DNA of 64,000 nt from JANNOG01 sp050329415 (lineage in GTDB: Bacteria; Actinomycetota; Actinomycetes; Actinomycetales; JBBAYJ01), in assembly GCA_050329415.1 (NCBI GenBank), contig JBHJOS010000021.1, positions 17,900 to 81,899 of the forward strand, written 5' to 3'. Shown one piece after another: positions 1-7,371 of this stretch (its first letter is position 1; the number at the start of each line of letters is the position of its first letter). Below the pieces are notes generated by a model. That model was given only the letters and a program-made list of their open reading frames with translations, was not told where the DNA came from and searched no databases. The position numbers and the translations under genes were made by a program.

Positions 1-1226
1 ACCAGCCCGCCGTCGACCGCGGCGGCTGCCCATCCGGCGGCGAGGAAGACGGCCAGGGTGCCGAGCCCTGTGACGGCGAGGTAGCGGTGGTCGCCCGCCC
101 CGATGAGCACCCCGTCCAGGGCGAAGGTGACGCCGGCGACGACCTGGAAGAGGGCGACGAGGACGAGGACGTCCGACAGCGCTGCACGGACCGCGAGGTC
201 GGGGGAGAACAGGGCGGGTGCCCACGGCAGGCAGCCGAGCACCAGCACCCCCGTGGCAGCACCGGACCACAGGCCCCACCAGGTGACTCGACGCGCGAGG
301 GCCCGGACCTCGCGGACGTCCCCGGCGCCCAGGCCGCGGGCGACGAGCGCCTGCCCGGCGATGGCCACTGCATCCAGTGTCAGTGCCAGGAAGCCCCAGA
401 CCGTGACGGCCACGGTGTGCGCCGCCAGGGCGACCGTGCCCGCCGCCCCCGCCCACGCCACCGCCGCCAGCAGGTGGATCCGCAGGGTCACGGTGCGCAG
501 GAACAGCGCGCCGGACGCCGTCGCCGACGCCCGGATGCCGGTGGCGTCCGGGCGCAGCGAGGCGCCGTGGCGACGGGCGTTGCGGACCACCGCACCGGCG
601 AGCGCGACCGCCATGCCCACCTGGGCAATGACGGTGCCGAGCGCCGACCCGGCGATGCCCAGTCCCGCGGGGTAGACGAGGACGTAGTTGAGGCCGACGT
701 TGGCCGCCGCCCCGGACACCGCCACGGCCAGCGGGGTGCGGACGTCGAGGAGACCGCGCAGCGCCCCCGTGGCCGCGAGGACCATCAGCATGGCCGGCAG
801 ACCCACGGCGGAGACGCGCAGATAGGTGATCGCGAAGGGCCGCGCGTCGGGGGTCACGCCGAGGACGTCGACGAGGGCGGGTGCCGTGGCGGCGGCTGTC
901 GCGGCGAGGACCGTGCCGAGCGCACCCGCCAGCCAGAGTCCGTCCACTCCCTGCCGGGCCGCGCCCCGGAGGTCTCCGGCACCGATGGACCTGCCGACCG
1001 CCGCCGTCGTGGCGTAGGCGAGGAAGACGCAGAGGTAGACCAGCGTCGACAGCACGGCACCCGCCACCCCGAGTCCCGCGAGCGGGGCGGTGCCGAGGTT
1101 GCCGACGAAGGCGGCGTCGGCCAGCAGGAACAGCGGCTCGGCGACGAGCGCGCCGAGGGCCGGGAGGGCCAGGCGCAGGATCTCGCGGTCCCGTGCCCGC
1201 GGCGAGGTGCGGTCGATCGAGCCAGG
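1..1226 (-). CDS. MATE family efflux transporter (DinF-like), partial
   Basis: This is an integral-membrane exporter of the MATE superfamily, which expels drugs or metabolites using proton or sodium gradients. The minus strand translates into continuous hydrophobic helices, beginning with LALPALGALVAEPL and followed by segments such as NVGLNYVLVYPAGLGIAG. About 400 codons are present; the family is usually 430-460, so only the C-terminal end lies beyond the left edge. The start is odd. An in-frame TAG occurs at 1227-1229, and no ATG, GTG or TTG lies between it and the first conserved residues; ATC at 1215-1217 or an internal CTG are the only near-starts. Either a rare start codon is used or the 5' end is damaged. 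Confidence 0.8.
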
Positions 1227-1366
1227 CTAGCGAGGTGCGTGCCGCGCGAGGCGACTTGTCCACAGGGTCGGGTGGCGCCGCCCGTCCACAGGGTCGACGA
1301 CGGACGCGGCACCGCCCGCCGCGCGCCCGGCAGGCTTGCGTCATGACCACGAGCATCGTGTCCACG

Positions 1367-1372
1367 TACCCT
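1367..1372 (+). promoter_or_regulatory. -10 box of a probably leaderless promoter for the VapB-like gene
   Basis: The hexamer TACCCT ends 6 nt before ATG 1379. This spacing puts the expected transcription start at or next to the start codon, as is common for leaderless actinobacterial genes. No good ribosome binding site precedes the ATG, which fits. The role is inferred from position only. Confidence 0.4.
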
Positions 1373-1378
1373 GTGGGA

Positions 1379-1627
1379 ATGAACATCACCCTGTCGATCC
1401 CCGACGCGGTGGTCGAGCGAGCGCGCGAGGTCGCGCGCAGTCGTGGCGTGAGCCTCAACGGGCTCGTCCGCGACTATCTGGAGGCGGTGGCGGCCCGCGA
1501 GGACGGCGACGGCACGGCGGAGACGTTCCGGGCGGTCTGGTCCGCCCGCAGCGGTCGCTCCGGCGGCCGGGTCGTCACCCGCGAGGACGTCTACGCCGAT
1601 CGGCTGAGCCGGTGGCCGCGCCCGTGA
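1379..1627 (+). CDS. VapB-type ribbon-helix-helix antitoxin (82 aa)
   Basis: This is a small DNA-binding antitoxin that would neutralise the PIN toxin encoded next and repress the shared promoter. The N-terminus MNITLSIPDAVVERAREVAR followed by SRGVSLNGLVRDYLEAV has the strand-helix-helix pattern of ribbon-helix-helix repressors. The C-terminal half is the probable toxin-binding tail. The stop overlaps the GTG of the following gene by 4 bp, the usual arrangement in VapBC pairs. ATG 1379 was chosen because the ribbon strand starts directly there; an in-frame ATG at 1343 would add 12 residues. No family-specific name is claimed. Confidence 0.75.
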   Translation: MNITLSIPDAVVERAREVARSRGVSLNGLVRDYLEAVAAREDGDGTAETFRAVWSARSGRSGGRVVTREDVYADRLSRWPRP

Positions 1628-2070
1628 CCCGGCGGGCGACGCCCGTCTTCCTCGACACCAACGTGTTCGTGTACGCGGACGACGACGACCTGCCGGCCAA
1701 GCGGGACACCGCCCGGCAGGTCATCACGGACACCGCGGCTGCCGGGACGGCCGTCGTGTCGACCCAGGTCATGGGGGAGTACGCCTCGGTGGCGACCCGC
1801 AAGCTGGGATTGTCGCCCCCGGACTGCCGGCTGGCGCTGCTCGCGATGGAACGGCTCGCGGTGGTGCGGGTCGGACCGGAGCACGTCCATCGCGCCCTGG
1901 ACCTCGCCGTCCTGCACCGGGTGAGCCTGTGGGACGCGCTGGTCGTCGCGACCGCTGCCTCGGCCGGGTGCCGACGGCTCCTCACCGAGGACCTGCAGGA
2001 GGGGCGGGTCCTCGACGGGGTCCGCATCGAGAACCCCTTCGCCGACCTCGGCGCCGGGGAGCGGGCATGA
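1624..2070 (+). CDS. VapC-type PIN-domain toxin ribonuclease (148 aa)
   Basis: This is a PIN-domain endoribonuclease toxin that in this family cleaves tRNA or rRNA when freed from its antitoxin. The first catalytic aspartate sits in VFLDTNVFVY (D11). The acidic E of QVMGEYASV and the aspartates of SLWDALVVATA and LLTEDLQEG complete the metal-binding set. Length matches PIN toxins (about 130-150 aa). The GTG start overlaps the antitoxin stop and the TGA overlaps the next start, so it is translationally coupled on both sides. All visible active-site residues are present, so the toxin looks intact. Confidence 0.85.
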   Translation: MTRRATPVFLDTNVFVYADDDDLPAKRDTARQVITDTAAAGTAVVSTQVMGEYASVATRKLGLSPPDCRLALLAMERLAVVRVGPEHVHRALDLAVLHRVSLWDALVVATAASAGCRRLLTEDLQEGRVLDGVRIENPFADLGAGERA

Positions 2071-2624
2071 CGACGACCTATCGTGACGACGTGCGGACCG
2101 TCGTGCTGGGACCCCGCCCGCCCGAGATCGAGGCGCTCATCGAGCGCCGTCGTCGGCTGGGTCAGGACAAGCACGACGAGATCTGGCAGGGGGACTACCA
2201 CATGGCGCCGTTCGCCCATCCGTGGCACGGCTACGTCGAGGGCGAGATCGCCCGCACCCTCGGGTCGGCGGCCATCCGCCGCGGCCTGGTGCCGACGGGT
2301 GGTTTCAACCTCGGAAGGCCGAAGGACTTCCGGGTCCCGGACGCCGGGGTCCACACCGCGCTGCCGAGGGAGCTCTACGTCCCCACCGCCCTCCTCGTGG
2401 TCGAGGTGCTGTCCCCGGACGACGAGTCCTGGGAGAAGCTGCCCTTCTACGCCCGGTGCGGGGTTCGCGAGGTCCTCATGGTCGACCCGCGCCAGGCCAC
2501 GATCACGTGCCTGCGGGTCCGCGCCGACCACGACTGGGACGAGGTCGACCGCAGCGAGGTGCTGGACGCCGCCGTCGCCGACCTCGTCGCCGGGATCCGC
2601 TGGCCGGACCGGACAGGATCGTGA
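2067..2624 (+). CDS. Uma2 family (DUF820) putative restriction endonuclease-like protein (185 aa)
   Basis: This belongs to the Uma2/DUF820 family, which has a PD-(D/E)XK nuclease fold and mostly unknown function. Seen here are HDEIWQGDYHMAP near the N-terminus, then RPKDFRVPDAGV, LLVVEVLSPDDESWEKLPFY and VREVLMVDPRQATITCL. These correspond to the family's conserved P-D, E-V-x-S-P and K-x-x-x-Y elements, so the fold's catalytic residues appear present. It overlaps vapC and the RecQ-like helicase by 4 bp at each end, which suggests one transcript. A role in DNA processing with the helicase is possible but not shown. Confidence 0.8.
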   Translation: MTTTYRDDVRTVVLGPRPPEIEALIERRRRLGQDKHDEIWQGDYHMAPFAHPWHGYVEGEIARTLGSAAIRRGLVPTGGFNLGRPKDFRVPDAGVHTALPRELYVPTALLVVEVLSPDDESWEKLPFYARCGVREVLMVDPRQATITCLRVRADHDWDEVDRSEVLDAAVADLVAGIRWPDRTGS

Positions 2625-4777
2625 CACCGGCCGCGCCCGCTCCGGCCGAGACCGTTGCCGACCGCACCCTCGCCGACGACGCCCGTGACGTCCTGCGGCG
2701 CCTCACCGACCGGGCCGACGCCGAGTTCCGCCCGGACCAGCTCGAGGCGATCGAGGCGTTGTTGGTGCGCGGCGAGCGGGTCCTCGTCGTTCAGCGCACC
2801 GGGTGGGGCAAGTCCGCGGTGTACTTCGTCGCCACCGCGCTGCTCCGCCGGGCGGGCGCTGGTCCTACGCTCATCGTGTCGCCGTTGCTGTCCCTCATGC
2901 GCAACCAGATCGACGCCGCGGCCCGGGCGGGCGTGCGGGCGCACACGGTCAACTCCGGCAACGTCACGGAGTGGGACGAGGTCCGCGAGCGCCTGGCCGC
3001 CGGGGCGGTCGACGTGCTGCTCGTGAGCCCCGAGCGGCTCAACAACCCGCAGTTCCGCGAGACCTGGCTGCCCGCGCTCGCCGACACCACGGGGTTGCTC
3101 GTCGTCGACGAGGCGCACTGCGTCTCCGACTGGGGTCACGACTTCCGCCCGGACTACCGCCGGGTGCGGGACCTGCTGGCGCGGCTGCGCCCGGGGACGC
3201 CGGTGCTGGCGACCACGGCGACCGCCAACGCCCGGGTCGTCACCGACGTCGGCGAGCAGCTCGCGGCCGGCGGCCGCGAGGTCGTCACCCTGCGCGGGCC
3301 GCTGGCGCGCGACTCCCTGCGGCTCGGGGTGCTGGCGCTGCCCGAGGCCGACCGCGTCCCGTGGCTGGCCGGGCATCTCGGCGACCTGCCGGGGTCGGGG
3401 ATCGTCTACACGCTGACCGTCGCCCAGGCCGAGGACGTCGCCGAGGCGCTGCGGGCCGCCGGACACGAGGTGCGGGCCTACACCGGCCGCCAGGACGGCG
3501 ACGAGCGGGTCGAGGCGGAGCGGGCGCTGCTCGCGAACCGGGTGAAGGCGCTGGTGGCGACGTCCGCGCTCGGCATGGGGTTCGACAAGCCGGACCTCGG
3601 GTTCGTCGTCCACCTCGGGGCCCCGAACTCGCCGATCGCCTACTACCAGCAGGTGGGACGGGCCGGGCGGGCGGTCGAGACCGCCGACGTGCTCCTGCTG
3701 CCGGGCGCCCAGGACCGGGCGATCTGGGACTGGTTCGCCTCGCTCGCGTTCCCGGGACCCGGGGTGGTGTCCCGGGTGCTGGCCGTCCTCGGGGACTCGG
3801 CCCGCCCGCTGTCCACACCCGCGCTCGAGCCGCTCGTCGACCTCCGGCGGTCCCGGCTCGAACTGCTGCTCAAGGTGCTCGACGTCGATGGCGCGGTCCG
3901 CCGGGTCACGGGCGGCTGGGAGGCCACCGGCCGGCCGTGGGCCTATGACGAGCCGCGCTACGCCCGGGTCGCGGAGGCCCGCTTCGCCGAGGCCGCGGCG
4001 ATGGTGGAGTACGCCGTCCCCGCCGACCGGGCGTCCGGGTGCCGGATGCGATTCCTCCGGGAACGGCTCGACGACCCGTGGGCCGCCGACTGCGGGCGCT
4101 GCGACGTGTGCGCCCGCCCCTGGTACCCGGCGTCGGTGTCGGCGCCGGCGCGCGAGGCGGTGTCCCGGGTCGTCGATCGCCCCGGCGTCGTCGTCGAGGC
4201 CCGGACGTCCTGGCCGACCGGCATGGACCGGGTCGGTGTGCCGGTGAAGGGCCGGATCCCCGAGGCCGAGCGGACCACCGACGGGCGGGTCGTGGCCAGG
4301 CTGTCCGACCTCGGCTGGGGGTTCCGGCTGCGCGGGCTGCTGGCCGACGGTGCGCCCGACGCCCCGGTCGGCGACGACCTCTTCCGTGCCGTCGCCACCG
4401 TCCTGCGGGAGTGGGACTGGGCCGAGCGCCCGGTCGCGATTACGGCCGTCCCGTCGCGGCGACGCCCTCTGCTGGTCGCCTCCCTCGCCGAGCAGCTGGC
4501 GACCGCCGGACGCCTGGAGCACCTGGGGCCGCTCGGGCTCCGCCACGGCGGGCCGACCGGCGGAGCCGGCGGCAACAGCGCCACCCGCCTGGCCGGCGTC
4601 TGGGACCGGATCACGGTCCCCCAGGCCGTCGCCGCCCGGCTGCCGGGCCTCGCCGGGCCGGTCCTCCTGGTCGACGACCTCATCGACTCCCGGTGGACCC
4701 TCACCGTCGCCGGGCGGGAGCTGCGGCTGGCGGGCGCGGGCGTCGTCCTCCCGTTCGCGCTGGCGGTCGCGAGCTGA
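2621..4777 (+). CDS. RecQ-family ATP-dependent DNA helicase with C-terminal phosphoribosyltransferase-like domain (718 aa)
   Basis: This is an SF2 helicase that unwinds DNA 3'-5' in repair and recombination. The Walker A motif QRTGWGKSAV lies near residue 60. The DEAH box is in LLVVDEAHCVSDWGHDFRP, and LATTATA and QVGRAGRA provide further helicase motifs. A zinc-binding cysteine cluster, C-RMRFLRERLDD...CGRCDVC, follows the second helicase lobe. The C-terminus carries a phosphoribosyltransferase-like motif, VLLVDDLIDSRWTLT, as in the longer actinobacterial RecQ paralogues. GTG 2621 overlaps the Uma2 stop by 4 bp. It differs from classical RecQ by lacking a recognisable HRDC domain, so no gene symbol is given. 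Confidence 0.9.
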   Translation: MTPAAPAPAETVADRTLADDARDVLRRLTDRADAEFRPDQLEAIEALLVRGERVLVVQRTGWGKSAVYFVATALLRRAGAGPTLIVSPLLSLMRNQIDAAARAGVRAHTVNSGNVTEWDEVRERLAAGAVDVLLVSPERLNNPQFRETWLPALADTTGLLVVDEAHCVSDWGHDFRPDYRRVRDLLARLRPGTPVLATTATANARVVTDVGEQLAAGGREVVTLRGPLARDSLRLGVLALPEADRVPWLAGHLGDLPGSGIVYTLTVAQAEDVAEALRAAGHEVRAYTGRQDGDERVEAERALLANRVKALVATSALGMGFDKPDLGFVVHLGAPNSPIAYYQQVGRAGRAVETADVLLLPGAQDRAIWDWFASLAFPGPGVVSRVLAVLGDSARPLSTPALEPLVDLRRSRLELLLKVLDVDGAVRRVTGGWEATGRPWAYDEPRYARVAEARFAEAAAMVEYAVPADRASGCRMRFLRERLDDPWAADCGRCDVCARPWYPASVSAPAREAVSRVVDRPGVVVEARTSWPTGMDRVGVPVKGRIPEAERTTDGRVVARLSDLGWGFRLRGLLADGAPDAPVGDDLFRAVATVLREWDWAERPVAITAVPSRRRPLLVASLAEQLATAGRLEHLGPLGLRHGGPTGGAGGNSATRLAGVWDRITVPQAVAARLPGLAGPVLLVDDLIDSRWTLTVAGRELRLAGAGVVLPFALAVAS

Positions 4778-4798
4778 CGGGAGTACACCTCCGCCGTC

Positions 4799-5191
4799 AT
4801 GACCAGTCGCCTCACTGAGATCAGCGTCGATGCCCGCGACCCGCGCCGGCTCGCCGAGTTCTGGGCCGCCGTCCTCGGGTACCGGATCCTCGACGAGGAC
4901 GGGGACACCCTGGTGGAGATCGGGTCCTGGGAGCCGACCGCCGAGGCGTACCGGGCCGGCCCGCAACCTCCGACGATCGTCTTCGCGCAGGTGCCGGAGG
5001 GCAAGACGGTCAAGAACCGGGTGCACCTCGACGTCAGCCCGATCGACAGCGATCGGGACGCCGAGGTCGACCGCCTGATCGCCCTGGGTGCCCGCCGGGT
5101 GGACGTCGGACAGGGCGAGCAGAGCTGGGTCGTCCTCGCCGACCCGGAAGGCAACGAGTTCTGCGTCCTCCGCAGCCTCGCCGCCACCTGA
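4799..5191 (+). CDS. VOC family glyoxalase-like protein (130 aa)
   Basis: This is a single-domain vicinal-oxygen-chelate protein. The first half, ITVDA-like EISVDARDPRRLAEFWAAVLG, and the second half, with NRVHLDVSPIDSDRD and WVVLADPEGNEFCVL, form the paired beta-alpha-beta-beta-beta units of the fold. Close relatives are enzymes or binding proteins of unknown substrate (DUF/VOC, glyoxalase-like). It starts 21 bp after the RecQ-like gene and may be read through from it. Nothing in the sequence fixes a substrate. Confidence 0.8.
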   Translation: MTSRLTEISVDARDPRRLAEFWAAVLGYRILDEDGDTLVEIGSWEPTAEAYRAGPQPPTIVFAQVPEGKTVKNRVHLDVSPIDSDRDAEVDRLIALGARRVDVGQGEQSWVVLADPEGNEFCVLRSLAAT

Positions 5192-5230
5192 TCGCCGGAA
5201 CGGCAGGCCGGAGCCGCGATCCGGCTTGCC

Positions 5231-5246
5231 TTGGAGTGCACTCCAA
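5231..5246 (+). promoter_or_regulatory. Perfect 16-bp palindrome, MerR-type operator
   Basis: TTGGAGTGCACTCCAA is a perfect inverted repeat just upstream of a MerR-family gene. MerR regulators bind dyads placed inside the promoter spacer, and GGAGTGCACTCC-type dyads are typical of them. It is probably the autoregulatory operator of the MerR gene and the aldo/keto reductase. Confidence 0.75.
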
Positions 5247-5247
5247 T

Positions 5248-5262
5248 GCCGAGACTCTCGGC
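5248..5262 (+). promoter_or_regulatory. 15-bp palindrome abutting the MerR start codon
   Basis: GCCGAGA-C-TCTCGGC has 7-bp perfect arms and ends one base before ATG 5264. As RNA it could form a hairpin over the translation start; as DNA it could be a second regulator site. It lies 1 bp from the MerR operator palindrome. Confidence 0.5.
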
Positions 5263-5263
5263 C

Positions 5264-5647
5264 ATGGTCACGCACACCATCGCCCAGGCCGCCGACGCCG
5301 CCGGCACGAGCACCGACACCATCCGCTACTACGACCGCGAGGGGCTGCTCGCCGGGCTCGCCCGGGACGCCGCCGGCAACCGGTGCTTCACCAGCGACGA
5401 CATCGGATGGCTGCGAATCCTCCGGTGCCTGCGGGACACCGGGATGACCATGGCCGACCTGCGCTCGTTCTGTGCCGTCGACGGCGAGGTCCGGCCCGCC
5501 GACCGCCTCGCCCTGCTCGAGGCGCACCGGGACCGGGTGCTGGAGCGCATCCGCCAGACGCACGACCAGCTCGCCGTCATCGAGGGCAAGATCGAGGCCT
5601 ACCGCACCTCCGTCGCCGGCACCCGGGCACCCGAGGTGACCCGGTGA
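5264..5647 (+). CDS. MerR family transcriptional regulator (127 aa)
   Basis: This is a dimeric DNA-twisting regulator. The N-terminal winged HTH reads IAQAADAAGTSTDTIRYYDR, the MerR signature with RYYDREGLL. It is followed by LRCLRDTGMTMADLRSFC and a C-terminal dimerisation coiled coil, LEAHRDRVLERIRQTHDQL. No metal-binding cysteine loop is seen, so the signal is probably organic or redox rather than a metal. ATG 5264 was chosen because it gives the usual MerR N-terminus; an in-frame ATG at 5246 would add six residues. The stop overlaps the next gene by 4 bp, making the reductase its obvious target. Confidence 0.9.
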   Translation: MVTHTIAQAADAAGTSTDTIRYYDREGLLAGLARDAAGNRCFTSDDIGWLRILRCLRDTGMTMADLRSFCAVDGEVRPADRLALLEAHRDRVLERIRQTHDQLAVIEGKIEAYRTSVAGTRAPEVTR

Positions 5648-6645
5648 CCGCCGCGGCCACCGCCGTCCGTCGGCTGGGCCGCAGCGGTCTCGAAGTCTCG
5701 GCGCTCGGGGTCGGCACGTGGGTCCTCGGCGGACCGTTCTCGATGCAGGGCCGATCCGTCGGCTGGGGCGAGGTCGACGACGACGAGTCGGTCCGCGTGC
5801 TGCGCCGGGCCGTCGACCGCGGGATCACCCTCATCGACACCGCCGACGTCTACGGCACGGGTCACGCCGAGCGCGTCGTCGCCCGCGCCCTCGGTGAGCG
5901 GCGCGACGACCTCGTCTACGCCACCAAGTGGGGGAACACCTACGACGAGGACGCGCGCGAGCTCACCGGGAGCGACCCCACCCCGGCGTACGCCCGCCGG
6001 GCACTCGAGGCCTCCCTGCGGCGGCTCGGCACCGACCGGATCGACGTCTGGCAGCTTCACCCGGGGGACCTGGATCTCGCACTCGCGGACGACCTCGTCG
6101 CCCTGTGCGAGGACCTCGTCGACGAGGGGCTGATCCGGACCTACGGCTGGAGCACCGACGACTCGGCGCGGGCCGAACGGTTCGCCGCGGGACCCACGTG
6201 CTCGGTCGTCCAGTGCACGCTCAACGTGTTCGAGCCGGCCGCGGCCATGCTCGGAACGGCCCGCCGCCGCGACCTCGGTGTCCTCGCCCGCAGCCCGCTC
6301 GCCATGGGGCTGCTGAGCGACAAGATCACCGCGGACACCCGGCTCGCGCCCGGGGACGTCCGCCGCACCAGCCCCGAGTGGCTGGTCTGGTTCCGGGACG
6401 GGCGGCCGACGCCGGGGTACCTGGCCCGCCGGGACGCCGTCCGCGATGTCCTCACGAGCGGCGGTCGCACGGTCGCGCAGGGAGCGCTCGCCTGGCTGTG
6501 GGCCCACGACGAGCGCATCGTCCCCATCCCCGGCTGCCGGACGGTCGCCCAGGTGGAGCAGAACGCCGGCGCCCTGGCGTTCGGTCCGCTGACCGCCGAC
6601 CAGTACGCAGAGGTCGACCGCCTGCTGGGTCGCGGATCGCCGTAA
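5644..6645 (+). CDS. Aldo/keto reductase (333 aa)
   Basis: This is an NADPH-dependent (beta/alpha)8-barrel oxidoreductase that reduces carbonyl compounds. The catalytic tetrad is visible: Asp in LIDTADVYGTG, Tyr in the same motif, Lys in VYATKWGNTY and His in WQLHPGDLD. The cofactor-binding end is VPIPGCRTVAQVEQN. Length is normal for the family. GTG 5644 overlaps the MerR stop, so the two are co-transcribed. The MerR protein is the likely sensor of its substrate or a related electrophile, but the substrate cannot be named. Confidence 0.9.
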   Translation: MTAAATAVRRLGRSGLEVSALGVGTWVLGGPFSMQGRSVGWGEVDDDESVRVLRRAVDRGITLIDTADVYGTGHAERVVARALGERRDDLVYATKWGNTYDEDARELTGSDPTPAYARRALEASLRRLGTDRIDVWQLHPGDLDLALADDLVALCEDLVDEGLIRTYGWSTDDSARAERFAAGPTCSVVQCTLNVFEPAAAMLGTARRRDLGVLARSPLAMGLLSDKITADTRLAPGDVRRTSPEWLVWFRDGRPTPGYLARRDAVRDVLTSGGRTVAQGALAWLWAHDERIVPIPGCRTVAQVEQNAGALAFGPLTADQYAEVDRLLGRGSP

Positions 6646-6663
6646 CCGCAGGGCGACGGGTAC

Positions 6664-6685
6664 GGCCGGCACCGGCGGGCCGGCC
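6664..6685. terminator. GC hairpin after the reductase gene
   Basis: Arms GGCCGGC and GCCGGCC flank an 8-nt loop 18 bp after the reductase stop. There is no T-tract, so it is at best a weak or factor-assisted terminator, as is common in high-GC actinobacteria. Confidence 0.4.
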
Positions 6686-6804
6686 TCCCGTGCGACGGCG
6701 CGTCACCGGTTCGTCACCGACTCGTCCGCTCCGCGTCATGGGATTGCGGCGCCACCGGCTGTTGTCTCGTGGGACACCCCCGCGCACCGACCAGGAGGCA
6801 TCTC

Positions 6805-7371
6805 ATGACCGGTTCCGTCATGACCCCCGCTCCCGACACCACGACCGTCGGCGGCTCCGTCGCCCACGACGCCGGGTTCATGCTCGTGCGTGCCGTGCCC
6901 GCGCTCGGGCTCGGATACCACGGCCTGCAGAAGCTGCGGAACCCCGAGGGCGCTGCCGGGCTCTTCGAGGCGTTCGGCTTCCCCGCGCCACAGGCGACCG
7001 CCGTCCTCACCGGTTCCCTCGAGGTCGCCGTCGCCCTGCTGCTGCTGATCGGCGCCCTCACCACCCTCGCCGCCGCCGGGGTGATCGGGATCATGACGGT
7101 GGCGATCACCAGGGTGCACTGGGACTTCGGGTTCCCGTTCGACGCGGGTGCCGCCCCCGGGGCCCCGGCTCCCGTTCCCGGGTACGAGTACCCCCTCGCG
7201 CTGCTGCTCGTCGCCGCGGCGCTGGCGGCCACCGGGCCCGGCCGTCGCTCGGTCGACGCGACGGTCCTTCGGCGCCTGCCCGGGCCCGTCCGCGGGGGAA
7301 GCCTCGTCGCGCTCGCCGTCGCGGTCGTCCTCGGCGTGGTGGGCGGCGGGCTGGTGTCAGCCCTGGCGTGA
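6805..7371 (+). CDS. DoxX family membrane protein (188 aa)
   Basis: This is a small four-helix membrane protein of the DoxX family. Family members include subunits of quinol oxidases and redox-stress membrane complexes. Helices start at MLVRAVPALGLGYHGLQKL (with the family's G-x-H-G-x-x-K-L motif), then SLEVAVALLLLIGAL, GVIGIMTVAITRVH and the C-terminal LVALAVAVVLGVVGG. A strong AGGAGG at 6793-6798 supports ATG 6805. The 3' end overlaps the convergent histidine kinase gene by 15 bp. The exact function is unknown. Confidence 0.8.
   Translation: MTGSVMTPAPDTTTVGGSVAHDAGFMLVRAVPALGLGYHGLQKLRNPEGAAGLFEAFGFPAPQATAVLTGSLEVAVALLLLIGALTTLAAAGVIGIMTVAITRVHWDFGFPFDAGAAPGAPAPVPGYEYPLALLLVAAALAATGPGRRSVDATVLRRLPGPVRGGSLVALAVAVVLGVVGGGLVSALA

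Noticed and set aside
1256..1264. TTGTCCACA, a DnaA-box-like 9-mer, with related GTCCACAG motifs at 1285, 30555 and 30583
   Set aside because: Single scattered copies without clustering, dnaA/dnaN genes or an AT-rich unwinding region do not make an origin.
87..1346. Long plus-strand frames opposite the MATE gene
   Set aside because: They are Arg/Gly-rich antisense frames with no domain; the minus strand gives a proper membrane transporter.
2447..5563. A 1038-codon minus-strand frame opposite the RecQ-like and VOC genes
   Set aside because: It is antisense low-complexity sequence; both plus-strand genes have complete domains and good starts.
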